Below, one piece after another: positions 48,365 through 58,800 of a stretch of DNA of 64,000 bases. Within the stretch, counting starts at the first letter, position 1; each line of letters begins with the position of its first letter. Made by a program: the position numbers and the translations under genes. The notes beneath the pieces are model-generated. The model saw only the letters and a program-made list of their open reading frames with translations, ran no database searches and had not been told where the DNA came from. Where the stretch lies: assembly GCA_025370845.1 (NCBI GenBank), contig JAMXFF010000007.1:88777-152776 (forward strand), in the 5' to 3' direction. This DNA is from Laspinema palackyanum D2a (GTDB lineage Bacteria > Cyanobacteriota > Cyanobacteriia > Cyanobacteriales > Laspinemataceae).

Positions 48365-48850
48365 TTATTCGCTAACAGAAAGGCGATAGCGGCGGCGAAC
48401 TCCCATTTCTTTGGTCCCTACCCAAATCTGATAAGTCCCTTGGGGCCAGTCCGTATCTGTGACTCGGGCATCCCGACTTAACTCGGTATTATCTCCACAG
48501 CGAAAAGTATTATCAGGACCTCGGATAATTAAGGTGGTATCCAGCCCTCGACTGTTTAATTCTACGGTTAATCGGGGAAAATCAGTGCGTAATTCCATGA
48601 TATGATCCGGAGTCGGATCTCCGAATCCGAGACAGAGTTGGTTCTGGCGATCGCGCACGGTGGTGACCGCAGGAAGCGAAATCAAACCCCCTGTAAAACC
48701 CGAGACGACTCCACTACTGGGTTGAAATCCCCGGGATAAAATTAACGGTTCAAAATTGGCTGAGTTGGCGAAAGCGGGAAGGACATGGAACGCCAAGGTT
48801 AAGGCGATCGCGCCGGTACATTTCCAGGGATTGATGCCATTTGTTAACAT
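48365..48850 (-). CDS. Exported protein of unknown function
   Basis: 161 residues from the ATG at 48850 with a signal peptide (CTGAIALTLAFHVLPAFANS). The mature part is beta-rich (LCLGFGDPTPDHIMELRTDF, TTLIIRGPDNTFRCGDN, GTYQIWVGTKEMGVRRRYRL) and resembles the pre-peptidase C-terminal type of beta-sandwich (inference). Two cysteines may form a disulphide. GAGG about 11 bases upstream is a plausible ribosome site. Confidence 0.65.
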   Translation of the reverse strand: MLTNGINPWKCTGAIALTLAFHVLPAFANSANFEPLILSRGFQPSSGVVSGFTGGLISLPAVTTVRDRQNQLCLGFGDPTPDHIMELRTDFPRLTVELNSRGLDTTLIIRGPDNTFRCGDNTELSRDARVTDTDWPQGTYQIWVGTKEMGVRRRYRLSVSE

Positions 48851-49135
48851 AGTTTTAGGAGCCTCTTGCCTCATTGAGGAATTCAGATTGCTGTTCTCTA
48901 GGGCTTCTGCGTAGGGATTAGAGAGATTAGGACAAGAACCGGGGTTTCTGTACCTTTCTTTGTGACAAAGCAGACGAAGATGGGGTCAAGAAACCCGGTT
49001 TCTAACCCCTACTGTACCGACGACGCCCTAAGTCTTCAATGTGCCAATAATTATGTGAATCGATATTGCTGATTTCTATGTTAACGACTGCCCAAATCCG
49101 ATAGCCCTCTCGATTATTTCCCTTAAATTGTCATT

Positions 49136-49294
49136 ATGTCTGTAATTGTCATGTTGGTAGTCAGTTACCTGGCTTGGTTGCTGACTTCATTGTTAGTGAG
49201 TATCCCCATCCTTTTGGTAGGGTCGATCCGGCTACCTTTACAGGTGGGGTTATTTGTCATTTTTCTGCTAATTTTATGGGCAGTGGATGATTGA
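49136..49294 (+). CDS. Small hydrophobic membrane ORF (52 aa)
   Basis: ATG at 49136 to TGA at 49292-49294. The product begins MSVIVMLVVSYLAWLL and has two membrane segments separated by SIRLPLQ, ending AVDD. There is no clear ribosome site. Position (same strand, 130 bases before the permease) and an unbroken hydrophobic pattern suggest a real small protein, but no family is recognised. Confidence 0.45.
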   Translation: MSVIVMLVVSYLAWLLTSLLVSIPILLVGSIRLPLQVGLFVIFLLILWAVDD

Positions 49295-49421
49295 GGGGGA
49301 CAACAGATCTCGCCACTGTTGAGGATGATAGGGAAGCAATAGAGGCCCCGATCGCCTATGCTGATGCTCCCTGATGTCGATTATTTGCGATGCTTTAAAC
49401 CGTAAGAACCTAAGAAATAGT

Positions 49422-50492
49422 ATGAACTGGTGGAAAAAGTTAAAAAAGAATCCCTTGGCTCGGTTAGGAGCTATTTTGTTATTGGTATTTTACTTAACGG
49501 CGATCGCAGCGGAATTTGTCGCCCCTTATGATGCCTATATTTCCCAGGCGAATGGGGCGCTATTGCCCCCGACGCAGATTTACTGGCGGAATCAAACCAC
49601 CGGGGCCTTTATTGGGCCCCATGTTTATCCCACCACCCAAGGGGCGATCGATTTAGAGACAGGCGATCGCGAATTACTCGTTGATTTTGAGCAACCTTCC
49701 CGCCTCGGACTCTTTGTCAAAGGACCCGCCTATAAACTCTTTGGATTAATTCCCGGAGACATTCATCTGTTGGGCACCACGGGACCTGCACCCTTAAACC
49801 TCCTCGGGACCGACGATCAAGCGCGGGATCAATTCAGTCGCCTGGTCCTGGGGGCGAGAATCAGCTTATTTATTGGCTTAGTCGGAATTTCAATTTCCTT
49901 TCCCCTGGGGCTGATTGTGGGGGGAATTTCGGGGTATTTTGGGGGCGCATTGGATAGTATCTTAATGCGCCTCGTCGAAGTTTTGATGACCATTCCCAGC
50001 ATCTATCTCTTGGTCACCCTCACCCTAATTTTACCGGCAGGCATCAGCAGCGCCCAACGGTTTATCTTAATTGTGGTGATTACCTCCTTCGTCAGTTGGT
50101 CCGGACTGGCGCGGGTGATTCGAGGTCAAGTTTTGTCCATTAAAGAGCGCGAATTTGTCCAATCTGCTAAAGCAATGGGAGCCAAACCGCTCTATATTAT
50201 TCTCCGCCACGTCATCCCCCAGACGGCTACCTATACGATTATTGCGGCAACCCTGTCGATTCCTGGGTTTATTGTGGCTGAATCGGTGTTGAGTCTGATT
50301 GGATTAGGAATTCAGCAGCCGGATCCTTCCTGGGGGAATATGCTCTCCCTGTCTACCAATGCCTCAATTTTGGTGTTGCAACCTTGGTTAGTTTGGCCCC
50401 CGGCGCTGTTAATTATTTTGACCGTATTGGCGTTTAATCTCCTGGGGGATGGGTTACGCGATGCCCTTGACCCTCGGAGTGTGCAACGGTAA
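49422..50492 (+). CDS. ABC transporter permease, DppC/OppC type
   Basis: 356 residues from the ATG at 49422 (MNWWKKLKKNPLARLGA). It has the N-terminal membrane segment of the family, a long periplasmic insert (about 40-135), the binding-protein-dependent permease domain with five segments, and the EAA loop REFVQSAKAMGAKPLYIILRHVIPQ. It would carry peptides or nickel-like substrates with a DppB-type partner and ATPases, none of which are here. The frame also has an ATG at 49374. A MITE-like element begins 16 bases after the stop. Confidence 0.9.
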   Translation: MNWWKKLKKNPLARLGAILLLVFYLTAIAAEFVAPYDAYISQANGALLPPTQIYWRNQTTGAFIGPHVYPTTQGAIDLETGDRELLVDFEQPSRLGLFVKGPAYKLFGLIPGDIHLLGTTGPAPLNLLGTDDQARDQFSRLVLGARISLFIGLVGISISFPLGLIVGGISGYFGGALDSILMRLVEVLMTIPSIYLLVTLTLILPAGISSAQRFILIVVITSFVSWSGLARVIRGQVLSIKEREFVQSAKAMGAKPLYIILRHVIPQTATYTIIAATLSIPGFIVAESVLSLIGLGIQQPDPSWGNMLSLSTNASILVLQPWLVWPPALLIILTVLAFNLLGDGLRDALDPRSVQR

Positions 50493-50507
50493 TGGGAGTT
50501 ACAGAGG

Positions 50508-50885
50508 CTTACAACAGTAGGGTTTTTACGTTTCCGGTCCCCTCCCCTTGCCAAGGGGAGGGTTAGGGTGGGGTCCTCTTCGATAGTAGGTTTTTTACGT
50601 TTCCGGTCCCCTCCCCTTGCCAAGGGGAGGGTTAGGGTGGGGTCCTCTTCGATGCGCGATTCCCTACTGAATAGCTCCGCCACCGATGCACACTCTTGAC
50701 GGTTTAAGCGCCTGTATGAAGCCGGTGCCAACGTTTTTCTTCATGAGGCGCGATCGCATGAACTCACCACTCCACTCATTCCTGTTGAGGTGCGATCGCC
50801 CAAGAAGAACCCCACCCTAACCCTCCCCTTGCCAAGGGGAGGGGACAAGAGGTACAGTTAAACGTAAAAACCCTACTGTTGTAAG
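50508..50885. mobile_element. MITE-like element with long terminal inverted repeats (copy 2)
   Basis: CTTACAACAGTAGGG at 50508 is the exact inverse of CCCTACTGTTGTAAG ending at 50885; the ends continue inward with TTTTTACGTTT and the CTCCCCTTGCCAAGGGGAG hairpin and TTAGGGTGGGGT. The left arm is duplicated in tandem (second copy about 50580-50650, period about 70). The interior (50660-50790) shares blocks with the element at 30433-30730, one of them (GCGCCTGTATGAAGCC) in reverse orientation. There is no coding capacity. Confidence 0.8.
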
Positions 50886-50903
50886 AGTTACAGAGGGGGT
50901 GAA

Positions 50904-52058
50904 TCATCGGAGGCGATCGCCCCCAGAAATCCCAGTTTCTGCCGGTAACGCTTGCGGGGGTTTCTGACTGAGGATATTGTTGAAGAAACTCCCAGTTTGC
51001 GGGGGTAGAGTAGGGTCGATCGCAATTTCTACAATACTTTTAATCACCCCAGTCAGAGGAATTGCCAAGATTATCCCTAAAAATCCCCCAACTTTTGCGC
51101 CTAACAGCAGGGAGGTAAAAATAATTACCGGGGATAATCCGGTGAGACTGCCCATAATCCGAGGTGCCATAATATTATCCTTGACCTGTTGCAAGGCGAT
51201 CGCCACGGCTAAAACTTGCAGGGCCAACCACCAATCAATAAAGGCCACAATCAGGCACACTGCCCCAATTCCCAGGGTCGCCCCTACAAAGGGAATAATT
51301 TCCATGATGCCGATAAATACGGCAAATAAGAGGAAAAACGGCACCCGTAATGCCCAAAATGCTGGAGTTAGGGTTACTGCCATAAATAAACCTAGCAGCA
51401 ATTGTCCTGAGACAAATTTTTGAAGATTTCGCTGCAACGATGAGGTGAGTTGCTCTCGAATATTCGGGGCGAAAATCCAGGTGAGGGTCCGCCACAAACG
51501 GTCCCCATCCACGAGCATATAAAACGAGATGACCAGAATCAGGACGCCATCTAAGAACCAGCTTACGGTTCCCAAAACTAATCCAAACCCTCGGGAGGCG
51601 ATCGCCTGCACCTGTCCCTGCATCCGTTCCCCGATCTGTTGTTCCACCAACCCCACATCAAAGGGCAAATTGCGTTGCTCACTCCAAGTTTGAAATCCTG
51701 CGAGTTGGTCCTGTGCCGACTTGACCAAGTTAGGAAAATTTTCAATTAATTGCCGACCCTGATTAAACACAGGGGGCACCACCGTCAACCCCACCACCAG
51801 CACGAGTAAACCCGCCAGCAAATAGACCCCAACCGCTGCAATCCCACGGGGTAGAAAGTTTTGCAATCGACTCACGGCATAGTTGAGCAAAAAGGCAATC
51901 AACCCAGCCGTAATCAGAATCCCGATTGCTTCCCCGACATAACTCAGTGCACTCAGGGTAGCCCAACCCACCGCTAACATGAGCAGCCAAGTCAGTAAAA
52001 ACTGTTGGAACGGTGAAAAGACTTGTTTCATCAATCGATAGGGGCTTTCACTAGACAT
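50904..52058 (-). CDS. AI-2E family (YdiK/PerM-like) transporter
   Basis: 384 residues with about seven membrane segments: one hairpin near the N-terminus (about 15-95), a soluble part (about 100-160), then five segments. Family motifs include FPNLVKSAQ, ISFYMLVDGDRLWR, GIMEIIPFVGATLG and LQQVKDNIMAPRIMG. The family includes TqsA (AI-2 export) and ion-motive transporters; the substrate here is unknown. Its start is 150 bases from the HD protein gene on the same strand. Confidence 0.9.
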   Translation of the reverse strand: MSSESPYRLMKQVFSPFQQFLLTWLLMLAVGWATLSALSYVGEAIGILITAGLIAFLLNYAVSRLQNFLPRGIAAVGVYLLAGLLVLVVGLTVVPPVFNQGRQLIENFPNLVKSAQDQLAGFQTWSEQRNLPFDVGLVEQQIGERMQGQVQAIASRGFGLVLGTVSWFLDGVLILVISFYMLVDGDRLWRTLTWIFAPNIREQLTSSLQRNLQKFVSGQLLLGLFMAVTLTPAFWALRVPFFLLFAVFIGIMEIIPFVGATLGIGAVCLIVAFIDWWLALQVLAVAIALQQVKDNIMAPRIMGSLTGLSPVIIFTSLLLGAKVGGFLGIILAIPLTGVIKSIVEIAIDPTLPPQTGSFFNNILSQKPPQALPAETGISGGDRLR

Positions 52059-52145
52059 CTTGCCTCATTATTTTAAGGGGATGAGGCGAAACCTCGTGGA
52101 GAATCCACCTCATTCCATCGCGCGATCGCCCCCTTATCCAAGCTC

Positions 52146-52186
52146 AACCCCTCGGCAACTGCAATGCTTGTCCGAGGGGTTGTTTT
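52146..52186 (+). terminator. 10-bp stem with T-run
   Basis: AACCCCTCGG (52146-52155) pairs with CCGAGGGGTT (52172-52181), then GTTTTG. It lies between the HD protein stop (52211) and the AI-2E gene. The T-run faces the plus strand, although both neighbours are on the minus strand. Confidence 0.6.
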
Positions 52187-52210
52187 GTCCCAATTTCCCC
52201 TAATTAACCT

Positions 52211-53056
52211 TTACTCTGGCTGCTCTTGGGCACTCTCATGTTCGACCACAAAAACATTAGAGTAGAGATTGGCAACCACCTGTTTTCCTTGCTGGGTGAG
52301 CGTCAGATATTCTAAAGCATCTTTGACGTAGGGAAAAACCCCATTCCAATAAAACTTGGGATAGTTCTTCCGTAAATCTCCAGGATGCTTATAGCCAAGC
52401 ACTGCATTGGTGCCAGTTTCTTCAAATTCATAGAACAAAGCGCCGATTTTCTTCAAATAGCGCGGATCGCTCAATTGCCCGATTAAATCTGCCGCCCGCA
52501 CCATCCCGGGATAGTTAATCGTATCTTGATGATCCTCGGCTTTCGGGACGGGAAACCGGGTGAGTTCGATATTGTACTTGATTTCTTCGGCATCAATCAG
52601 TTTATGACCGCCAAAGCGTTCGTCAATAAAGAGTTTGGCGCGATCGACGTGATACGGCGTCAGTCCCGCATCGCTGGACCCCGGTTTGAGCTGAATCATT
52701 TCCCCATTTTGTCCCGTGGCATACCATCCATTGTTGTCCTGTCGGCACACGCCCTTGACATAGCCAATATCATGACAGACCAGGGAGATAATGAAATGAA
52801 GCCACCCTTCACAAGACACACCCCCTTCCCGGATGTGCTTGCCTCTCATGATCTCCTGCCCCACCAAGGTCACTAAAATGGTGTGTTCGACATTGTGGTA
52901 CAGGGCGTCACTGTTGGCAATATTTTCGAGCGCCATGCTCCCCGCCCAGGCAATAATATCCTCGTAGTCCGGTTTATATCCTCCGTAGGTTCGGTGGTAG
53001 CCTTCCCTCAGCTTTTGCACAAAGTTGTCGATCAGTATTTCAGTGGTATTGAGCAT
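52211..53056 (-). CDS. HD-domain metal-dependent phosphohydrolase-like protein
   Basis: 281 residues. HD signature residues appear as YHNVEHT, then LVCHDIGYVKG (His-Asp), with a later Asp in RAADLIGQLSD. HD proteins hydrolyse phosphoesters or nucleotides using two metals. The layout matches a cyanobacterial HD family of unknown substrate (Npun_R2479-like). There is no signal peptide. Confidence 0.85.
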   Translation of the reverse strand: MLNTTEILIDNFVQKLREGYHRTYGGYKPDYEDIIAWAGSMALENIANSDALYHNVEHTILVTLVGQEIMRGKHIREGGVSCEGWLHFIISLVCHDIGYVKGVCRQDNNGWYATGQNGEMIQLKPGSSDAGLTPYHVDRAKLFIDERFGGHKLIDAEEIKYNIELTRFPVPKAEDHQDTINYPGMVRAADLIGQLSDPRYLKKIGALFYEFEETGTNAVLGYKHPGDLRKNYPKFYWNGVFPYVKDALEYLTLTQQGKQVVANLYSNVFVVEHESAQEQPE

Positions 53057-53590
53057 AGTTGGTACTCGCGCTTTGCAGAGTTCTATTTTCCCGGGTTTGC
53101 AGGAGTTACAGATGGTTCTTCTTTTTATTTACCCCATCTTTATCTATCTTGTCATCAAACGTTACCTGGGTTTTGGCCGTGTGTTGAGTTCCAGGCATCT
53201 GACTCGGCCCAATCTCGGCCCGGGAGGATTGGGATCCACTCTGGCTGAAATGAGGCTTCTCTCAATCCCTTTGTGCCCTAGGTTTTTCGGCCCGGTTCCA
53301 AGTAGGTCTATGATTGAAGGTCCAACGGATGATCATCCGACCCCGGGGTTTAAATCTCTAACCTCCTTATCATGGGTTGAATACGAAATTGCTTCTGAAT
53401 TCTGCCCGGTTTTACTCTATTTAAAATTACGGATAGATAATCTGCAATAGGGTGGGAAAGAAAATAGAGAGTTGGCGTCAAAATGACTTCCCTAAAGAGA
53501 ACAAATTCTATTAAAATTTAAGAAACGAAACAAATTGCAATGTTTCTTTGCAAACGCTTAAAATTATTACGCTAAAGACTTGGGGGGAAA
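53057..53590. other. Intergenic region, nothing recognised
   Basis: About 530 bases separate the divergent HD protein and RND adaptor genes. Open frames here lack coding character. The last 100 bases are AT-rich and should hold the promoter of the efflux genes. Confidence 0.5.
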
Positions 53591-55456
53591 ATGAGGAAAG
53601 GGGCTTTCTCACAAGCGGAGACTGAGGACACAATGGAAAACCCAGATATTCAAGACTCACGGAGGCGGCCACAAGAGTTGGGTCTTAAATTGGAGACGGT
53701 AGAGGATTCGGAGGATTCAGAGGAGTCCGGCCCTGGCACAACTCGCCTTGCTACCCCCCCAAGAACGAGCGACTGGAAAAAACTGATGGTGGGGATAGGG
53801 ATTGGGGCGGCGATCGCCGTCGGTGGAATGCAGCTATTGAATAATAGACCCCAGGAGGAAACGGCGGCGAATTCTTCGGGAGTGGCGGCAGAAGCGCCCA
53901 ATGCCCAACCCGTTGCGAATCAAACCGTCACCGTGGCGATCGCAGAAAGCGCCCGAGTAGAAAGGTCCTTAGACGCCACCGGGACCGTCCAAGCCTACGA
54001 CCTTTTGCCCGTCCTGCCCCAAGCATCTGGCTTGCAAATTAAACAAGTCTTAGTGGATGAGGGAGATGTGGTGGAGGCAGGGCAGGTTTTGGCAATTCTC
54101 GATGATGCCGTAGAGCGATCGCAAATCACCGAAGCCGAAGCTCAAATCGACTCAGCCCGATCTACGGTAGCGGACCGACAAGCGGCGATCGCCATCGCCG
54201 AAGCTGCCGTCTCCCAAGCCCTCGCCACCCAATCGGAAGCCGAAGCCGCTGTTGCCACAGCCGAAGCCGCCAAAGCCGAAGTGGAAGCCGGGGCAGGACA
54301 GGTCACGGCGGGCATAGACGAAGCCCAATCCGAGGTGGACCAGGCAGTCGCTGCCAAAGCTGAAGCTGAAGCGGCACTCGAACAAACCCGCGCTAGTCTT
54401 GCCCAAGCCCAAGCCGAACTCGCCCAAGCGGAACGAGAACGCGATCGCTATCAACAATTAGCCGAAGCCGGGGCCGTTTCCACCCAAGAACTGGAAACTC
54501 GCAGCACTGCGGCTGAAAACGCCCGAGAACGGGTGCGCGTGGCCGAAGCCAATATTAGAAGTGCCCAAGCCCGGATTACCAGCAGTGAGGCGAATATTGC
54601 CAGTATGAGGTCCCGAGTGGTCAGCGCCAACTCCAACAGAGAGATTGCCAACGCGCGGGTCAAAAGTGCTGAATCCAACGTTAGCAGCGCTCAAGCCCGA
54701 CTGCAAAGCGCGATCGCCAATGTCCAGATCGCGCGATCGCAACTTGACAGCGCCCGCGCTAATGCCAACAGTTCCGCTGCCAGCCTCCGCAGTACCCAAG
54801 CCCGGGCGCAACAGGTAGAAACCCAACAAGAACGCACCGTAGTCCGCGCACCAAAAGCGGGGATTATCGCCGAAAGAGTGGCCCGAGTTGGGGATGTGAC
54901 CAGTAATACGAAACAACTGTTTTCGATTATTGCCAATGGTCAACTCGAACTCCAAGTCAAAATTCCCGAAACTCAATTATCCCAGATTAAAATTGGTGCA
55001 CCTGTTGAGGTAACCTCCGATGCGGATAGCCGGATTAAGGTAGCGGGGACTGTCCGAGAAATTGCTCCCTTGGTCGATGAAGAAAGCCGTCAGGCAACGG
55101 TTAAAGTCAGTTTGCCCTCGGATTCAATTTTGAGACCCGGGATGTTTTTAAGGGCTGGGATTACCACCAGTGCAGCTCAAGCGATTACGATTCCTGGGAA
55201 AGCCGTCTTGCCGCAAGCCAATGGTTCGGCGATCGTTTATCGATTAGTTGGGGAAGATATGGTGCAGGCACAGCCAGTAGAAATGGGTGAGGTGGCTTCC
55301 GGTTCCCCTTCGGACCTGAGTAGCACCCGAGTGGAAATTAAAAGTGGTCTATCCCTAGGCGATCGCGTGGTAGTGGAGGGTGCTGCGTATCTGAAAGATG
55401 GCGATCGGATTCGCATTGGTGAGGACTTCACTCCGACTCCCCAGGTTGAGCTTTAG
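53591..55456 (+). CDS. RND efflux periplasmic adaptor (HlyD/MFP family)
   Basis: 621 residues, well above the usual 350-450. A cytoplasmic acidic N-terminus is followed by a membrane anchor (KKLMVGIGIGAAIAVGGMQLL), a lipoyl half (GLQIKQVLVDEGDVVEAGQVLAILDD), a very long Ala/Glu/Gln/Ser coiled coil (about 175-415), the second lipoyl half (APKAGIIAERVARVGDV) and the beta-barrel and membrane-proximal domains. The long hairpin suggests it can span a wide periplasm. It works with the RND pump encoded downstream. A start at the second Met (53633) is possible. Confidence 0.92.
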   Translation: MRKGAFSQAETEDTMENPDIQDSRRRPQELGLKLETVEDSEDSEESGPGTTRLATPPRTSDWKKLMVGIGIGAAIAVGGMQLLNNRPQEETAANSSGVAAEAPNAQPVANQTVTVAIAESARVERSLDATGTVQAYDLLPVLPQASGLQIKQVLVDEGDVVEAGQVLAILDDAVERSQITEAEAQIDSARSTVADRQAAIAIAEAAVSQALATQSEAEAAVATAEAAKAEVEAGAGQVTAGIDEAQSEVDQAVAAKAEAEAALEQTRASLAQAQAELAQAERERDRYQQLAEAGAVSTQELETRSTAAENARERVRVAEANIRSAQARITSSEANIASMRSRVVSANSNREIANARVKSAESNVSSAQARLQSAIANVQIARSQLDSARANANSSAASLRSTQARAQQVETQQERTVVRAPKAGIIAERVARVGDVTSNTKQLFSIIANGQLELQVKIPETQLSQIKIGAPVEVTSDADSRIKVAGTVREIAPLVDEESRQATVKVSLPSDSILRPGMFLRAGITTSAAQAITIPGKAVLPQANGSAIVYRLVGEDMVQAQPVEMGEVASGSPSDLSSTRVEIKSGLSLGDRVVVEGAAYLKDGDRIRIGEDFTPTPQVEL

Positions 55457-55567
55457 ATCGGTCATTTGTCATTTGTCCTGGGTTGATGGGGAGTGCTCGG
55501 GTTCATGTTCGTAGTAACGACTTCAGTCGTTATCCCCGGGACTGGGCACAGCCGAGTCATGCCCTAA

Positions 55568-55758
55568 TTGCTCATGTTCGTAGTAACGACTTCAGTCGTG
55601 TCTGCGTGAAGAAGGCGATCGCCTTCTTCACGCCCCCATATCAGGCTTAAACTCCAGTTGCCAAGCAGCCAGCGGGTCGAACCTGGGATTGCTCCTGTGA
55701 TGGCACCAGCCATCACAGGAGTGTAACGACTGAAGTCGTTACTACGAACATGAGCAAT
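55568..55758. mobile_element. Palindromic mini-element between the RND genes
   Basis: The 32 bases at 55568-55599, which begin TTGCTCATGTTCGTAGTAAC, are exactly inverted at 55727-55758. Inside is a perfect 30-bp palindrome centred on GCGATCGC (55604-55633) and a second hairpin (TCCTGTGATGG/CCATCACAGGA, about 55694-55720). The ends contain the AACGACTTCAGTCGT core. A further core copy is at 55506-55532. The element lies within the adaptor-pump gap; a C/T-rich TCCTCCCCA run follows to 55815. Confidence 0.8.
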
Positions 55759-55847
55759 CTCCCCCATCCTCCCCATTCTCCCCATCCTCCCCATCCTCCC
55801 CATCCTCCCCATCTCCCCCATCCTTCAACTACACCCTGAATCCGCTC

Positions 55848-58800
55848 ATGTCTTTTCACATCTCCACTTGGTCTATCAAAAGCCCCGTTCCCACCTTAGT
55901 CATGTTTCTCATTTTGACAGTGGTGGGTTGGATGAGCTTTGGTCAGTTGGGTATTGATGAAAATCCCAACATTGATATTCCCATCGTGAGTATTACCGTC
56001 ACCCAAACCGGTGCAGGACCGACGGAACTCGAAACCCAGGTGACCCGAAAGGTTGAAGATGCGGTTGCGGGGTTAGGGAATATTGATGAACTGAACTCCA
56101 CCGTCACCGATGGGATATCCACAACCATCATTAACTTCATCTTGGGAACCGATAGCGATCGCGCCACCAACGATGTTAGAAATGCCATCTCCCAAATTCG
56201 CCAAGACTTACCCGCAGATATTAACGACCCGATCGTGAGCCGCCTCGACTTTGCCGGGGGACCCATTCTCACCTACGCCCTGCGGTCCGATCGCCGCAAT
56301 GTGGAAGAATTAAGCGATTTAGTCGATCGCCCCATTGCGCGCGCTATCCTTGCCGTTCCCGGAGTGGCTCAAATCAATCGAATTGGGGGCGTGGACCGCG
56401 AAATCCTCATCGAACTCGACCCCGTTCGCATCAAAGCTTTGGGGATTACCGCCACCCAAATCAATGACCAAATTCGCAGTTTAAATATCAACCTTCCCGG
56501 GGGTCGTTCCCAAGTCGGCGGCAGTGAAAACACCATTCGCACCCTCGGTTCAGCTCAAACCGTCGAAGCGTTGCGACAAAACCGCATTGTTCTCCCTTCC
56601 GGGGAAGCGGTTCCCCTAGAAAGTGTCGCTAACGTCATTGATGGATTCGCCGAACCCCAACAAAGCGCCCGATTTTTGTCTGGACAAGAGAGTGCCAGTT
56701 CCCAACCCGCAGCCACCAACTCAGGAGAAATTGCCACCCCCGTGGTTGCCTTTTCCGTGTTGCGGAGTACCGGCAGTACCCTGGTTACCGTCGAGGAAGG
56801 AGTCCGCCAAAGCATTGAGGAACTGCAAAAAACCCTACCGGATGATATCGAGTTTGAACTGATTTTTACCCGCGCTAATGAGATTCGTGAGTCCTACCAA
56901 GCCTCAATTGATGCCTTGGTGATGGGCTGTTTGCTAACCGTTGGTGTGGTGGGTTTATTCTTATGGGATTGGCGGGCCACGTTGATTACTGCGGCTGCGT
57001 TACCCCTGTCTATTATTCCCACCTTTATGGTTATGGGGATGCTGGATTACACCCTGAATGGAATGACGTTGCTGGCACTATCTCTGGCAGTGGGAAATTT
57101 AGTCGATGATGCAATCTGTATGATTGAAAATATCGACCAACATTTAAAAATGGGGAAAAAACCCTATCAAGCTGCAATGGATGCGGCTCAAGAAATTGGG
57201 TTGGCGGTGTTAGCAACCACTGCAACCATTGTGGCGGTCTTTTTGCCCGTGGCATTTATGGGAGGAATTCCCGGTCAGTTTTTCCAACCCTTTGGGGTGA
57301 CGGTTTCGGTTTCCACTATGTTCTCAACCTTGGTGGCTACCACAATAACGCCGATGTTAAGCGCCTATTTGCTCAAAGATAAGCACTCTTCAAGCCAAAA
57401 ACGCAGAAGTAAGAAACATCCAATGGGAATGGCATCAGAGGAAATGCCCAACTCCCCCCGTCGAAAAATTACACCCTATCGCACCGCTCTCACTTGGGCA
57501 CTAAAGCATCGGGTGATTACGTTGATAATGGCGTTTGCTTTCTTTATCGGCAGTTTGCAGTTAGTGCCGTATATTCCCACAGGCTTGTTTAATAGTGGGG
57601 ATACGGGGTTGAGTACGGTAAATGTAGAACTTCCTCCCGGTTCTACTCTGCGGGAGACCGATCGCACAGCCCAGCGCACAATTGCCCTGTTACAAGAACA
57701 TCCTGCGGTGGCAAGTGTTTTAGCAACCGTGGGCAGTGGTGGTGCATCCCGCGACTTGAATACAGCAACATTGTATGTCAATTTGTTGCCTAAGGAGGAA
57801 CGAGAGGTTTCTCAACAAGTTTTTGAGAAACAAATGCGCGAAGAATTTACGAAAGTTCCTGGTGCAAGGATTAGTTTCCAGTCTGCTGGTGCGGGGGGAA
57901 GTAACAAGGATTTATCAATCGTGCTAAAAAGTGAGAATCCGGCTGCTTTGCAAGAGGCGGCGGATAGGTTAGAACGAGAAATGCGTGAGCTCCCGGGATT
58001 GGTAGAGGTGTCCTCCAGTGCATCGGTGGTGAAACCGGAGATTTTGATTAAACCGGACCCCCAACGGGCAGCGGATTTGGGGGTATCCGTCCAGGCGATC
58101 GCCCGGACTGCATCCCTGGCAACCCTGGGGGATAATGAGGCAAATTTGGCGAAATTTGACCTCAGCGATCGCCAAATTCCCATCCGAGTCTGGTTATCGG
58201 AAAGCTATCGCAATGACCTCAAGGCGATCGGTAATCTGGAAATTCCCAGTCAATCCGGGCGCTTAGTTCCCTTATCGGCGGTTGCTGATATCGTTCTTGG
58301 TAGTGGTCCCGCCCAAATTGATCGCTTCGATCGCGCCCGTCAAGTCTCCATTGAAGCCAATTTACAAGGGGTTTCCCTTGGCGATGCTCTCGCACAAGTG
58401 GAAGCGCTACCCGGGATGACACTCCCTCCCGGGGTTGAACAACAATCCTCGGGAGATGCCAAAATTATGCAAGAAATTTTCGGGCGATTCATAGGGGCAT
58501 TAGGACTAGCGGTCCTCTCGATTTTTGCAATTTTAGTGCTGTTGTATAACAATTTTTTACATCCTGTCACGATTATGGCTGCCCTCCCCCTCTCGATTGG
58601 GGGTGCACTTCTCGGACTGATGGTGACCCAAAAAGAATTAGGACTCTTTGCCCTAATTGGGATTGTCATGCTGATGGGATTAGTCACCAAAAACGCCATC
58701 CTCTTAGTCGATTGTACCCTCGCCAACCAACAAAATGGAATGCGACAAGTTCCCGCAATTATAGAAGCGGGAGTGTCTCGATTACGCCCAATTTTCATGA

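Noticed and set aside
53025-53450. Plus-strand ORF of 141 residues upstream of the efflux genes
   Set aside because: It overlaps the start of the HD protein gene and its composition is not protein-like.
55564-55821. Minus-strand ORF with repeated GRM units
   Set aside because: It translates a TCCTCCCCA short tandem repeat and a palindromic element.
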